From Phoronis australis (Eukaryota; Phoronida; Phoronidae), in assembly GCA_002633005.1 (NCBI GenBank), contig NMRA01000600.1, positions 107,342 through 171,341 on the forward strand: a stretch of DNA of 64,000 bases. Reading direction: 5' to 3'. A program made the translations under genes and the position numbers. Shown in pieces: positions 12,541 through 24,369 of the stretch. Position 1 is the first letter of the stretch. Every line of letters begins with the position of its first letter. Below the pieces are notes generated by a model. It searched no databases, was not told where the DNA came from, and worked only from the letters and a program-made list of their open reading frames with translations.

Positions 12541-12817
12541 TAGGTGCGTCGCAAGCTCTGTTTCCAGAGATACAAAAGAGACGGTGTATAGGCGAATATA
12601 AGGTCATTTATTATGACTGATAAGGTAAAGAAATATGAGTGTACAAATAACATAAAAATAAAATAATAATCTCTGGAAAAATGAAGAGAGATTAGCTCGA
12701 ACCTAAGTGCTGCAAAGCGAAGTACAGATGGCACGAAATATAACTTTCTTGAGAACAAAGGAGCCTTATGACACGTGACAATCATCAGCCTATGGGAGCC
12801 AGGAGCTGACCGAACTC
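12541..12817. repeat. 277-bp segment identical to 15866-16142, ending at a single N
   Basis: Every base I compared from TAGGTGCGTCGCAAGC to GCTGACCGAACTC matches 15866-16142. The segment ends at the N at 12818. The sequence after the N restarts with CTCTCTAAACGGGTAGGTAC, which repeats 12511 onward. The simplest reading is that a contig carrying a shorter allele ends here and overlaps the following contig. Confidence 0.85.
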
Positions 12818-12956
12818 NCTCTCTAAACGGGTAGGTACATGTAGGTATTCAAGTTTTACGGGCGGCACTCCTCGTCCAAAAATGCTGCAGTACCCCCGGC
12901 CGTGTCAGATACCACTTTTTCGTGATTTTCGTCATTTTCTTTGCAATATGACGTGG

Positions 12957-13070
12957 GTTTCGTAAAATGTAACAATAGTACAATTTCTCCCATGTGCGTT
13001 CAACGTGAAATGTGACAACTACGTAAAATGTAACAACTTGTTACATTTTAGGAGAGGCTTAGCAACGCAG
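12957..13070. repeat. Palindromic CGTAAAATGTAACAA repeat cluster, copy 2 (inverted)
   Basis: This stretch has TTTCGTAAAATGTAACA at its left and ACATTTTAGGAGAGGCTTAG at its right. It is the inverted equivalent of 10085-10197, including the inner CGCACATG / CATGTGCG block. Confidence 0.75.
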
Positions 13071-14280
13071 ACCTGTGCACCATACGCAAAAATGCGGATT
13101 CGTACGGAAATCAAGCCTCCAGTACGCAGGTACGCACGGCCAGGCAAAAATACGCAAATTCAGCAAATTCAAAAGAGATTATTAATTCGCTTGCTTCTCG
13201 CAGATTTGTAGTCTAAACAGACGAGGGAGGAAGGAGTTTTTAAGTTAGAAATGAAAAAAAGCATATTGAAAAATCATTATTTTGTTCAAAATTTGAGCTA
13301 CAAACTCTTAAAACTTCCTTCGTTTCATTCTCGAAATACATGTAGTCTGATAATCGGCAAATCGCGAGGCATCTTCTATCGGTATGTGTTTCACAGACCT
13401 AACCTAAAAAGCAACGACTTCTGTAAGTTGTGCATTGCTTACTTCGTCTAATTCCGGGTAAATACGTACTGTTGACAAAATGGTAAAGCACGTGTGGTCG
13501 CATATTCCGAGCTGTCAAGAAAGTAGCTTCTGAAAGAAGGGAACATCTGTTTTTGCGAGGTTATTCCAAAGAATGACAATGCCTTATCCAAGGGACATGG
13601 TGACTGCACGGACTTAGTCATAGCGTGTTGAGCTGACGATAATACTCGAGCCACAGTCGAGCCTCGAGGTCTCAAGGAGTCAAGCCTCGTCTCAAGGTCT
13701 TTTCTCATGCAGTATGGTGGTACGTGACCACAGACACTTGCGATGAATAATTATTCAAAACTTTTGTGAATGGTTAAGAAAATATCGATGCAAAACATTG
13801 TCCAGTGCAGATTCGTCAACACGTTTTTGCAGATATGTTGTTGTGTTATGAAATGACGTGTATATTAGGCATACAATGTATATTAACTTAACTGTGTTCA
13901 GTAAGGACATTTGATTAACAGGACCTTTTCACTATGCGCGTTGTCCTTCAACTCAACAACTTAAGTTATTCTGAAAATTGGTGATCAATTCACTACGTGT
14001 GTTTGAGAGGCAAGCAAGTAGGAAAAGTACCTATACGCGTACCCAGGGGGTTGAATGAATCCCAAAACCGAAAGTCCAAGGAAACAAGACAAAAGTACTC
14101 TAAAGAGGCAAGAATTCGGCGCGAAAGGTCTGAACGCTAAGCAAAGCCCCCTCCTTTTTTTAGTCGGTCAGATGATGAAAGTAAATTTGGTCTGTACGTG
14201 GGAATCTGCGAATTTACTGGAAAATCTGCAAATTTGGCGTTCGGAGTACTCCAATGCAGTTTGGGTGGTACACAGGTCTG

Positions 14281-14342
14281 GCAACGTAAAATGTATCAAT
14301 GACGTAAAATGTAACAGTTGTTACATTTTACGAAATCGTATC
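14281..14342. repeat. Palindromic CGTAAAATGTAACAA repeat cluster, copy 3 (short)
   Basis: CAACGTAAAATGTATCAATG is followed by a near-perfect palindrome in which ACGTAAAATGTAACA meets its reverse complement. It is a shorter member of the family at 10037 and 12957. Confidence 0.65.
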
Positions 14343-14597
14343 AAAACCTCCAGACGGCATCAGGCCCTGCGTGAAAACAAATAGCCACACCATGGCGGGA
14401 TCAGGGAGGAATGTGTTTGAACCTGGCATAAAAATGTGGACTTGCTGGATAATCGAGCTAGCACGTATCTGTGGCCAACGCTTGGTTTAAAGTCTCGCGC
14501 GGCATGCATTAGCCATATCGCCATCTTCAACCTTGAAAAAGTCTCGCCAGGGGATAGCCATCACTAATTGTCGTAAATGATTATCTTGTTTTTCCAG

Positions 14598-14646
14598 CCG
14601 TCCCGTTGGAAGTACCCACAACTATGTCCTCACGGATTCAGGAAAG
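14598..14646 (+). other. Isolated exon-like 49-bp segment
   Basis: A strong acceptor (TCTTGTTTTTCCAG) precedes and a consensus donor (AAAG|GTAAGT) follows a 49-bp segment that is open in all three frames. No partner exon is identifiable and the segment is too short to recognise. Such pairs arise by chance, so this is only a pointer. Confidence 0.15.
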
Positions 14647-15865
14647 GTAAGTCAGAATTGCATCATCTATGTTTTCATAACTACATGTATTATTTACGCA
14701 ATCTCCTCCGAAACTCAAACGTCCGTGATAATTGCATTGTTTATCGGGTACATGTAGCATTTTATGATTTACATGTATCAGAATGGGTGATTGGCAATTT
14801 CACCGCCGGCATCGCCAGAAGCTTCGGTCGTCACGGACGCCATGAACATCGATTGTTTATCGCTGTTTTTTCTCGTAAATTACAATCTAATATTTTACTC
14901 ACAGTTGCTGGAAGTTTGGGCAAACTTTTAAAAACCGCTTTCGAAACCTTTGGCACGCAAATTTCACAAACTATTTGTAATTCGCAGTTGAAGCGTAGTG
15001 CGTTTTCGTCCTTCCACCGGGCTTTCCACGTTCGATTTGGATGAAACCCGAAGTTGACGAAGCACCATTTTGTACCCTTTTCACTAACACATACATGTAC
15101 ACGTACTGTTGAAATAAGTTTGGAATATGATGGCTGCATGTACTTTACGTCGGGTTGTACTACAATTTGACATTACTGTACTGTTCTGGGGGATCCTCTC
15201 GAGAAGCACAGGGAGGTACGGATGTGACGCTGTGGCGTCAAAATCCAGACCAACGCCATATACATGTACACATATCTGGGCAGATGACAGAATATTCACC
15301 TGAAGCAATACCAATGATGTAAATTCCTTCAACACATATCAATTTTGATAGACAATAAGTCACGTGAAGCACAACTTTACGGTGTCTGAGGCCCGGGAAC
15401 GTAATGGCGACACAGCACAAAATTCTTGAACGGATACAATGACGCAAGACTGAGAGCTCTTTATAGAAGGAGTGTCTACCGTCTGTCTCGGCGTTTGTGC
15501 CGGTTGGATTCGTAGCTGGTTTCTCTGAAATTTGTTCCTTGCCAATGGTATGACAAGTTCTCAGTCAAAAAGCATTGACCCGATGATTCCACTCATTTTA
15601 CTCACCCGAGACAATATCTGGAAATAACCAGATACCTACCCGAAACGATATCTCAAATCAAATTACCTACCGACACATCATACAGTATGAGTGTGCCAAA
15701 ATACTCATCCGAGTAGGCGGCATATCCCTTCTCACCCATTCTCTGGGGGGACCCCCATGCGTCACTTGCGCTGTTGTTTGTTTAACTACGATTTCGTTGC
15801 ACCTACACTAGGCCTACAAGTAAGCCAGCTGTTACATTTATGCTCGGAATATGTCCCGAAAATAA

Positions 15866-16142
15866 TAGGTGCGTCGCAAGCTCTGTTTCCAGAGATACAA
15901 AAGAGACGGTGTATAGGCGAATATAAGGTCATTTATTATGACTGATAAGGTAAAGAAATATGAGTGTACAAATAACATAAAAATAAAATAATAATCTCTG
16001 GAAAAATGAAGAGAGATTAGCTCGAACCTAAGTGCTGCAAAGCGAAGTACAGATGGCACGAAATATAACTTTCTTGAGAACAAAGGAGCCTTATGACACG
16101 TGACAATCATCAGCCTATGGGAGCCAGGAGCTGACCGAACTC
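15866..16142. repeat. Second copy of the 277-bp perfect duplication
   Basis: This matches 12541-12817 at every base compared. Here the sequence continues without interruption into GTGGCAGTAATACAAACG, so this is probably the genuine location. Confidence 0.85.
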
Positions 16143-16930
16143 GTGGCAGTAATACAAACGAACCAATAGTGAGGCTGGAAATGGAATGTCCTAGTGCCTT
16201 GAGTGCAGGAGGACCGCATGCGAATCTACACAAGGGGTTAATGGACCAGTCCGAAAGATGGGGGTATAAGAGGGACGAGTCCATATTCTCGCATAAATAT
16301 ATTTAACGAGTGAAATGTCATTTCCGAAAAATAATTAATTGTACGTTTGTAACCTCGCTCTGTTCTTGGAGCTGTAGTAACTCCTTGTGTTATGAAAGTG
16401 ACGAAGCACATTTGCGAAACAGAGATCGCCAAATATAAGTTATCTCACATAGATAGGAATACTACTACCATATTAAAAATTCATTTCACATGGGAATGTC
16501 CCAACGACACCGAAGGTACATGTAAAATACGGCTTCTACCGTTGAATACGGCCTCTACCGCGGTATACGCCGGTTTGGCTCTACATTCCGTATTCCACAG
16601 TTGATAACGTGACGTATGCAACGTTCATGCAAATTTTCACACATATAAGGACAACATGTGGCTTTCTACAGGTAAGTTATGTTTTGTTCACGTAAATGAT
16701 AATTGCGCAAAAATGGCGCATTAATACCGTAACAAAGTAGGTGCACGCGCGTACGTCGCTCAGGCTCGGCAAAATACCAGAGAACTCCTGTCAAGGTCGC
16801 TGTGTAAAGAACTAGAAAGCGAGTTCCCTATCCCGCGTTTGACTATATTCTTACATGTACTTAGTCACTCGGGATGCACTCCAGTAATTTTGCCAATGGA
16901 CTAATTGGTATAACCACTCTTTAAACAGTC
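16143..16930. other. No gene seen
   Basis: A TATA-like ATATAAGG at 16643 is followed by ATGTGGCTTTCTACAG and a GTAAGT donor at 16671. This is a minimal first-exon pattern with no downstream exon that I can attach, so I do not call a gene. Confidence 0.5.
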
Positions 16931-16933
16931 AAA

Positions 16934-17926
16934 ACATAGGCGGATTTAGGGGGGGCAGGGGGCCCGGACCCCCCCCCCCCTGGCTGCCGCAAAAATAAAA
17001 CAGCAAGAGCGTAGGGAAATGTTGAGTTTATTAATTAACCCCGGTATTTAAAATTACACGGATGAAACAAGATTTAAATGTGTGCAGGTTTAGTGCTTGT
17101 GGGGGGGCTCAGATCCAATTTGAAGTGTCAACTTCGGAACACGGCGTATTCGTAACGGAACTATGGCTAAGTCTAAGGCTCTCCCGCGAAATCCCAGGCG
17201 ACCGGCAGTAGCGCTGCGCAATACGACTCCGTTTCCGTCGTCTGCTCCACTGTTTCATGAAGAAAATTTACTTTATTTTTAAAAAATGGAGCCTGACTGA
17301 CGATGAAAAAACAGAAACTGCTGGTAAGAGGCGAATTTTAATCGAAGCCTTAGTGAATCACTCAAAAACTCATAATTCTCTCTTTGTCCAACCTTAACTT
17401 AGTCTTAAGACAATTTCCAAAGCAATCCCGTCATTATTGCCAACACGAAAAACGGATTTGGTCTTTTGGGCATTTGAAGACTATTTTAAACACAACAAAT
17501 TTGTTAAGAACCGATTGCACAAAATATAAAACGTGTAATAAGCATTACGAAAAGAAGTAGGTTTCGCGCGCAAACGCTGTGGACCATAAACAAGTAGGTC
17601 TCTTAGTATACGATTAGTAGTGAAATCGTGGTGGTGTAGTGGTAAAGCACGCGCGCTCGTTCCGCCACGTCGTCAGTTCGATTCCGTGGTATTTGCTGTT
17701 TTTCTTGTTTGACACGTTCTTCGTCTGTTTTATTTTTTTTTTTGCCTTTTTTTTAATAATACTTTAGGAATCAAGGAAAATGCTTGATTTTTAGAGGAAC
17801 AGAAAAATTTCCTGGGCGGGACCTCCCCCCATTCGTTGTTTTGCTCATCTACAATCGTGGTTTGCGCAAATGCTTACAGCCGGACAAAATGTTGGGTCCC
17901 CCTTGTGATATCGTAGATCCGCCACT
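16934..17926. mobile_element. About 1-kb TGGCGGAT-type non-autonomous element
   Basis: The left end is TAGGCGGATTTAGGGGGGGC with a G-run and C-run that can fold on each other. The right end is TCGTAGATCCGCCACTG, whose reverse complement CAGTGGCGGATCTACG matches the left end imperfectly. No transposase frame lies between them. A tRNA-like segment sits at about 17630-17695, so the element may be composite. Family assignment (hAT-like) is by appearance only. Confidence 0.5.
17630..17695 (+). repeat. tRNA-like pol III promoter segment (SINE head or pseudo-tRNA)
   Basis: TGGTGTAGTGGTAAAGCAC fits a pol III A box and AGTTCGATTCC fits a B box at the right distance. The bases that would form the T stem and acceptor stem do not pair well, so a working tRNA is unlikely. 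A T-rich run follows at about 17730-17752. A tRNA-derived SINE or a decayed tRNA fits best. Confidence 0.45.
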
Positions 17927-18233
17927 GCAAAAATCATTTTTAAATCACCTCAAAAACACGAGACACTAGGTTGCAAGCTGGTAGCAATACAGGTAGATTG
18001 GCATATCCATTGTTCACTTTGTTTTTCTTTGTTATAATTAAAGATAATGAAAGCATTTGTCAGTAAACGACTGATGTGCGCCCAATGAACGATATCCAGG
18101 CGACCTGTATTGTTATATCCAACATAGACGCATCAAAGAAAAAAATGATAGTGTCCCATAGGCGATAAACATCCGACGTGCTTACGCCCGTTACATGGAT
18201 TCACAAGATAAACAATAACTTGCGACTTCCATA

Positions 18234-18268
18234 TGACGTCATTTGCCGCGGGTTCCCTTTATAAAATA
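18234..18268 (+). promoter_or_regulatory. CRE and TATA box upstream of gene copy 1
   Basis: A perfect TGACGTCA (18234-18241) lies 18 bp before TATAAAATA (18260-18268). Transcription would begin near 18290, about 300 bases before the proposed start codon at 18598. The leader contains short upstream open frames (from the ATGs at 18315 and 18426, both terminated before 18598), which could dampen translation. The link to the gene is inferred from position. Confidence 0.4.
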
Positions 18269-18597
18269 TGCAGAAAAGCGGATCCTTTGTAGATACAAAA
18301 AGATCAACTTTGCTATGGGATCTGGCCGTGATAACCATCCCATCTAAGAGACATTTTCGATATAAACTGAGTTGAGCCTAGGCTACTGCCTTTCCCGGTG
18401 TTAGTGTCATTGCATACCGTAGGGTATGAAGACGTCCACATCGAACAAGACACCATTAGGCATCATACAGTTAAACCCGAATAACACACTGAAATTACAA
18501 GTGAAGATGAAGTCGTAACATGGTAGAAACATGTGAAATTCCAACATTTATCAACTGTGTTGCAATACAGAGACATTTAGCGGTACAAATTAGAGTC

Positions 18598-18647
18598 ATG
18601 CTTTCCAGGAGACCTAAGAAGAAAGGGACATTCATCCCTAAGTTATG
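18598..18647 (+). CDS. Proposed exon 1 of gene copy 1 (basic cytoplasmic tail)
   Basis: The ATG opens a 50-bp coding segment for MLSRRPKKKGTFIPKL and ends TG|GTAAGA, a good donor in phase 2. The next exon (21807) starts with T in the complementary phase, making a Cys codon and giving MLSRRPKKK...PKL-C-KLQWPFLIVGG. A short, very basic tail directly before a transmembrane helix is typical of Golgi type II enzymes by the positive-inside rule. The intron would be 3159 bp. A competing phase-2 exon lies at 20702-20964, and nothing comparable was found for copy 2, so this assignment rests on phase, composition and the upstream CRE and TATA box. Confidence 0.45.
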
Positions 18648-19258
18648 GTAAGAAAACTAATTCGTAAAAACTACATGTTACATGTTTAACCAATGTGCTA
18701 CAATAACACGTGTCCATAGGGTGATACAGGCTGCACTGGACCAAAATCAGAATGTCTGAGACTTGCATGGTGTCATCTTAAAACCTACAGAAAATTCAAA
18801 GGGATACCAAACCCGGTTGTGGCATATTAACTAACATTAGAAACGATTTCCCCTTCCAAATCTCTGAAACAAAGCAATAGTCCAAACCCTCTACTACCAT
18901 AAATGGGGTAAAGTTTAAAAACTCCTTTCATAGTCTGCTAAAGCGACGACGTCACCAACGTGTTTAGCGAATTACACGACAACTGTGGGGAAAGACTATC
19001 CTGCAGGAACTAGAATCCGATATGTGACTGAGGGCGTATGAATTTTTAGTCGGTCCCTACTTTTATCGTCCAAGCTGACGCCGATGATACATCCTCAGCG
19101 GGTGATACGAGGATTGGTTGAAATCATCATACCACGGTTTCGTATCCCTTTAACATCTATCAGATTGCCTGAACAACGTCATCACACTTCTTTATAGGTC
19201 TTTTAGAAATTTGTCCTTCTGAAAACCTAACATCGGCAACTAGAGGTATCATTAGCCT

Positions 19259-19378
19259 CACGTTCAGTAACGCTTGGGCCTCGCTAAAAAAGCAAGACTT
19301 CGCGAGATTACGTGTGATATTGCCGTGTATTTTAAATGAGAATATGTGACTTTGTCTAGATTTTAGCTTGAATTATCC
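19259..19378. mobile_element. TTCAGTAAC palindromic MITE, right end lost
   Basis: CGTTCAGTAACGCTTGGGCC, then GCAAGACTTCGCGAGATTAC and TTAAATGAGAATATGTGACT, follow the family consensus. The copy fades at TTTTAGCTTGAATTATCC, before the right terminal repeat. It lies in intron 1 of gene copy 1. Confidence 0.75.
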
Positions 19379-20642
19379 ACTTCTTGAACCATGCCTTCAA
19401 TGGAGCCTTGGTGCTTTGGTTGTTGTGACGGGTGCGTTCTGCATACTACCTGGCTAAGACCAGTCGGATAGGGCTTGGTGCATAGCACCAGTATCTTGAT
19501 TTTTGTCTTCGTGGGGGGGCGCAATTGCATCTCATCGGATATAATCGCATAGCTTACATTCCATTCCAAGACACTCTTCAATGTTTCCTACAGCGGAGAG
19601 GTGTGTAACGTTCACGTGCATTGTTTGTCCTCACAGACGGGTCACGACTATACTGTATTCAACATCCTAAGAGACATTTCCAGCGACGTCATCGTGTGGG
19701 TCTCTCTCGACTGTCACTTATTCCAGTGTTATCATGTATGGATTGCCAGATTCCAATAGCACATTGCGCTTACTCTGTGCTTCGGAAATTGCTACTTGTT
19801 TCAGGTGCTAGAGTTGCTGAATCGGATAATACGGAACATTCTTTATCACGGAGACAATATGGTGTACAGCCACTTAAACTCATCTGTGTCATGACATGAA
19901 ACTTTCCCATTCCAAATACTTTCGTGGCAAATTAGCTAACCGGTGTCAGGTTCATCAAGTGATGCACTCCACAACCTTTTTTTGAAGAACTGTGGTAAAT
20001 GGCAGACTGTCGTATGAAACACTGCTCAGGGTGTGAGCTCATCCGTCCGCAAGATGGGGCTACGTGCACCTTTACTGTTGACGGACACAATACATGTATG
20101 AGTACACAGTACATGTAGCCGCGACTGGCTACAGGGATAAGTTAAAAGCCGTTTGCATAACACACTTTATTATTTAGTTGCAAGCGATGAAAAGTGTCCG
20201 AACAAGCGTTGAAAAGGAGAAACCGAAAAAGCGGTTATCTGTAATGAAGAAAAACACACGGCAGTCTGAGTACTCGGCAAGCAAGCATATTTAACAAGCA
20301 CTATAACCAAGAGCGTTAGAAAGACTCGCGACAATGACTCTATGACAAGGCAAATTCTACATGTACCTCGCTAACAATACACAATTAACTGGAACCCGTA
20401 CTATCTATTCTACTACTGGAAACCATTACCATGCACAAACAACTGCCTAACTGCGACCCGTAACTATTTATTCTATAAACCGGGTACCGCGCAATATATA
20501 CGCCAAACAAGCAGCTGGATGAAACTATACGTCAAACAAAAATATACACGCTCTGAACTTAGCTAGTAGATACACACGAGTACAACATGCTATGTCATAA
20601 TACTCAGTACTTACAACAATTTGGCCAACAGTCTGTGCTTAA

Positions 20643-20964
20643 TATAAAAGTTCCAGCATCCGAGGAAAACACATGATTCGCGTTACAGATCTTGCCAACG
20701 AATGCTGCTGTACACGAGAAACGCTAGTCACCAAAACCCAAGTAACATACAGAGTCTAATACGTAACAAGAACCGGCCGGTCAAGCTACTATTAGACTAT
20801 GCAAATGCTATTGTAGCCACTGGAAAGAACCGGCTTACTAAAAGAAACCCAATCACAACGGCGAAAGATGTACTGCTACCTATAAAGAAAATAAACAGCG
20901 TGATATGTAAACAAAACACAATAACCAATGACAAAAATGATGCAGGGCATCAACAGTGCCTCAG
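20643..20964 (+). other. Alternative first exon candidate for gene copy 1
   Basis: TATAAAAG at 20643-20650 is followed at 20702 by an ATG with 87 open codons ending AG|GTATGT in phase 2, compatible with the exon at 21807. The peptide is Lys/Asn-rich and hydrophilic and would give a long cytoplasmic tail. It could be an alternative promoter, or chance: a random open segment of this length is not rare in this window. An earlier ATG at 20672 opens a different frame that stops soon after, which would disfavour the start at 20702. Confidence 0.25.
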
Positions 20965-21806
20965 GTATGTTTCAGCTTCCCGTTTGATTTTGAGCAATGA
21001 TCAGCGCTGAATTTAATATTCCTGATCACTACTCTGGTTAATTTTATTTCCGCATTTTTATAATTAAATCAACAAACTGGTAACCAACATTTTAACTGAC
21101 CTACCCCTAAGAAATGAGGTCGATGCCTGAGAGAGCTGAGTTTAACGTAACAGCATAACTCTCAGTTCACCGGAAGTCCATGGAGACTCCTCTGGTGAAA
21201 ATAGAAGAGAGCGTCACTTGACAAATCATCAAAGAAAATCTATTAATGACTCACGCATTTAAAATCCTCACAAAGTACATGAGCAAGGGTAACCAAGGTT
21301 AGGTACATTTTGGTTTACCAAGTGAATAAAAATTATGCATCATTTTATCCATCTCAGGTGGATTTTCTTTTTTGAGTAAATGAGCAACTAAAAATACTGC
21401 ATCACGGCCTCAATTTTCAAAAAAAAAAACACTGGCCGAGATCAGCTAAGATTTTTCCTCAACAATACTCAAAGTGGTTTGAACAGTTTTCCCACATGAC
21501 CTAAAATACAGACTTAAAATAGCCATAATATTCAAAACTGAGGATAGTCCTCGCATGTAGGCCTACAATGGGTTGGAAACTTCCGTCTAACGGCGATTAT
21601 TTCCTGCGCAAAATGAGATTCGTTTTAAAGAATGAGAAAGGTATAAAAAATTTCACTAAATGATTTTAGTTTTATTTGCGGATAAAAGTTACGATTTATC
21701 TTCACATATAGATATAGTCTGGTTGAACACGACACGGTACACTTAAGGAAATAACCTTCTTGAATCCAGCTCTGTTGTCTAATCTTAATGTATATTTCCT
21801 TTTCAG

Positions 21807-22172
21807 TAAACTCCAGTGGCCGTTTTTGATTGTGGGGGGCGTGTTCGTCCTCGGAATGTGTTATCAATACAAATATACTTTAAGTGGCGACAATGGTTCA
21901 ATCAATGTCGTAGAGCCACGTATGGTCACAAGTGACAGCATTGTACATGAAAACTGGACATCACACAGACCACGTATACCTGTACAGCACACGACGTCAA
22001 TGCCGTCCACGGCGCACGTCACTTTTGTGTACCTCACACAGACCGCTGAATGTTTATCATCGTACCACCTTAGAGCTGACATGATGGGCAGTCCCCAAGA
22101 TTGCCGCTGTGTCGTGGTCGTCTTATCGTACACAACACCGTGTACAAAGAATTCGTCGTTTTCACACGTCCG
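21807..22172 (+). CDS. Gene copy 1, exon 2: transmembrane anchor and stem of a GT-like type II membrane protein
   Basis: A TTTCCTTTTCAG acceptor and a CG|GTAGGT donor bound 366 coding bases. The exon begins with a hydrophobic helix (QWPFLIVGGVFVLGMCYQY, residues 20-38 of the proposed 421). A polar stem follows with sequons N-W-T and N-S-S, then a compact domain start with a beta-strand-like VTFVYLTQT and Cys pairs (ECL, DCRC, PC). Copy 2 (50384-50731) matches in order, with the same splice phases and the same N-W-T site. The hydrophobic helix near the N-terminus and the lumenal sequons indicate a type II Golgi or ER membrane protein. Confidence 0.8.
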
Positions 22173-22976
22173 GTAGGTTCCAGTTCTGTGGCAGTGGTCA
22201 TTTAAAGTCATATGATCCGTTTTTAGACGTTTTAAAAACATCATGAATTTGCTTAAAAACCGTTGAAACATATTCTCTGACACTCATTTGGAACTTTTCG
22301 TAGGTATGGGGTCGACCTGCTGCCTGTACATATTTTTTCTTTTGTTTTTCTATTTTCTTAAAATCTGCGTGATCAAAACAAACGCATGTTTCCCATAATG
22401 CTGTGCGGCAACTCGAGACAAATAGTCAGCTGTTTCCGGTACTGCTTCGAAGAAGAGAAGTTCGCCTTAACCAGGTAATTTATTCGTTTCTTAAACATTT
22501 TGATGACGACATTGCTCCCTGTATGAGCTGAACAGTCTAACTATTAATCTTAGAATTAGATGAAACCATTACCTGTGGGAAAATTACGTACTGAATTCGA
22601 TAGTAATCGTTGTGCTCTAGTCGATTCTGCAGCGGTACCCCAGCCAGCCAGCTAGCGGTATCAAAATACAGCCAGGTACCACTGTGTGTTTTTCTTCAAT
22701 AATCCCCGAAATTCACACAGCCAGAGTAGTATATTTAGTATACAGATTTGTACCAAGGCTAGCCATAGCCCTAGGCCTATCAATGCTGTGACTGAAAAAG
22801 AGTGTGATGTTATTGTGGTTGGATAGACCCTGTTTGTCACTCGATGGTCGTGAGTTGAATTTCTACCTCCTGGCAGTTTTCAGACTTTGGACTTGAATTG
22901 CAAAATTATTCGCCATAAGAAAAGCATCGTCTATCACCAGGGACTCTATAATCTACTTGTATATTGTACTAGCAGG

Positions 22977-23132
22977 GGCACATTGACGGATTTAAGGGAG
23001 CCAAGGGTCCAATGGGGGCCATGCCCCCCCTTAAAATTCTCCCAGATACCATTTGGCAGTTCGGGGTGCGAATTGCTGACTAGCACATGCCCCTTGAACA
23101 AACCCTGTTTACTGTTTNAATCCACCACTGAC
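22977..23132. mobile_element. GGCGGAT-type MITE interrupted by an N
   Basis: It runs from CAGGGGCACATTGACGGATT to AATCCACCACTG. The middle (AAAATTCTCCCAGATACC, GGCAGTTCGGGGTGCGAAT) is the reverse complement of the short elements at 45888-46043 and 48951-49110. The N at 23118 sits near the right end, in the 5-kb intron portion that copy 2 lacks. Confidence 0.6.
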
Positions 23133-24369
23133 TAGTCAGCTAGCTAGTCCACTTGAACACAAACCACTGGATCAGCGATGAAGCCTCGGATGGAATGCAA
23201 GCAAACTTGGGAAGTGCTGGTAGGCTGAAGCTTGTTGCGAGAAAAGTGAGATCATACAAAACCATAGTTGGGAATGGGATGCAACAAATTTGATGCCTGT
23301 TATTCAGTGAAGAAATCTGGTTCTCAAATTGCAGGACACTGGGAGTGGTCACATCATTACAGAACAATATAATATGCATGGGACCTCCTCAAAGGCAAAA
23401 GGTATAAGCCAAAGGCAGATTAGTAGGAGCTTTAATAAAGGTCGAGCAGGTTACATCTTGTATTATCAGTGGTATGGTCTCCATTGGGTAAATAAAGGGC
23501 TAGGGACAGGGGAAGGTTAATGACAGTGCTTGGTTTTAACTAATGTACCCTTTCTTGGAATTTGAGTGTGCGACTAGTCCCTTAAAGACTCACTTTATCA
23601 AAAACACAATCCATCAGTTTACATGGCAGAGGGCCTAAAGAGTGCTTCGAAAATCATCTATCCCCCTTGAATGTCAGCTGTTACAGACTCCTAGCATCAG
23701 GAACTAAATTTAAATAGTCTCGAAACAGCTACATGTAGAACACTGAAGTTTCAATTTCAGGTACACTCACACTTTTGCGAAAATGTGTATCCTGTGGAAT
23801 GTATTGATCAATGTTATCTATGTACTGCTCAGATTGGCATTTTATGTGATTACCATGTTTTTAAAGGTTCATCGTAGTGTGCATCACCACTTCACGAACT
23901 ATAACAACAATACTTAAGCAACAGTGTCCACATGATTGGAGTACTGAGCCATGTGTAGAGGAATAGGCATACATGTAGGTGGCAATTGATGTTCGGTCTC
24001 TTCACATGCAGGTATACTTGGAACTCTCGTTTCTTAACTCAATAGAACCGATTCTACAAAACTTTTGTGTTATCAAGTCATTCTTATTGTTTTCTTTCTT
24101 CAGTAATCACACAAGTTTAATAGGTAACAAAACTGAAAACCTGTAATAAAATACATTTGCTGTGTATCACTAAAATATGCCACATAAAATACTGAAAATT
24201 ATACAGTTTTAAAACTTCATTGATAATAGACCACTGGCTTTTTGAAGAACAACAACCAGTTTGCAGCTATGCTGACACCAATAAGAATGTTGTTGAAAAC
24301 AATATTCCTCTTCATGTAGAGGTCATGTTTAAACTACAACTCAAAAGTAATGTGGTTTGATTTTTTCAG

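Larger units (their letters stand above)
12842..15870. mobile_element. 3.0-kb segment present in one haplotype only, bounded by TAGGT
   Basis: The contig before the N reads CATG-TAGGT-GCGTCG (12537-12551). The contig after it reads CATG-TAGGT-ATTCAAG at 12838-12853 and returns to TAGGT-GCGTCG at 15866. The first contig therefore looks like the allele without 12847-15865. TAGGT on both sides fits either a 5-bp target-site duplication (insertion) or deletion by microhomology. The ends ATTCAAGTTT and CCGAAAATAA are not inverted repeats. No transposase was found inside. Two clusters of the CGTAAAATGTAACAA repeat lie within it. Confidence 0.6.

Noticed and set aside
12516-12785. Open frame shared identically by 12516-12785 and 15838-16284 on the minus strand
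   Set aside because: The identity stems from the 277-bp contig overlap, not from protein conservation.
10085-13068. A single 3-kb transposon with 110-bp inverted ends
   Set aside because: The two inverted clusters lie on opposite sides of the N at 12818, and the right one is inside the haplotype-specific segment, so they need not belong to one element.
17630-17695. Functional tRNA gene
   Set aside because: A and B boxes are present but the T stem and acceptor stem do not pair.
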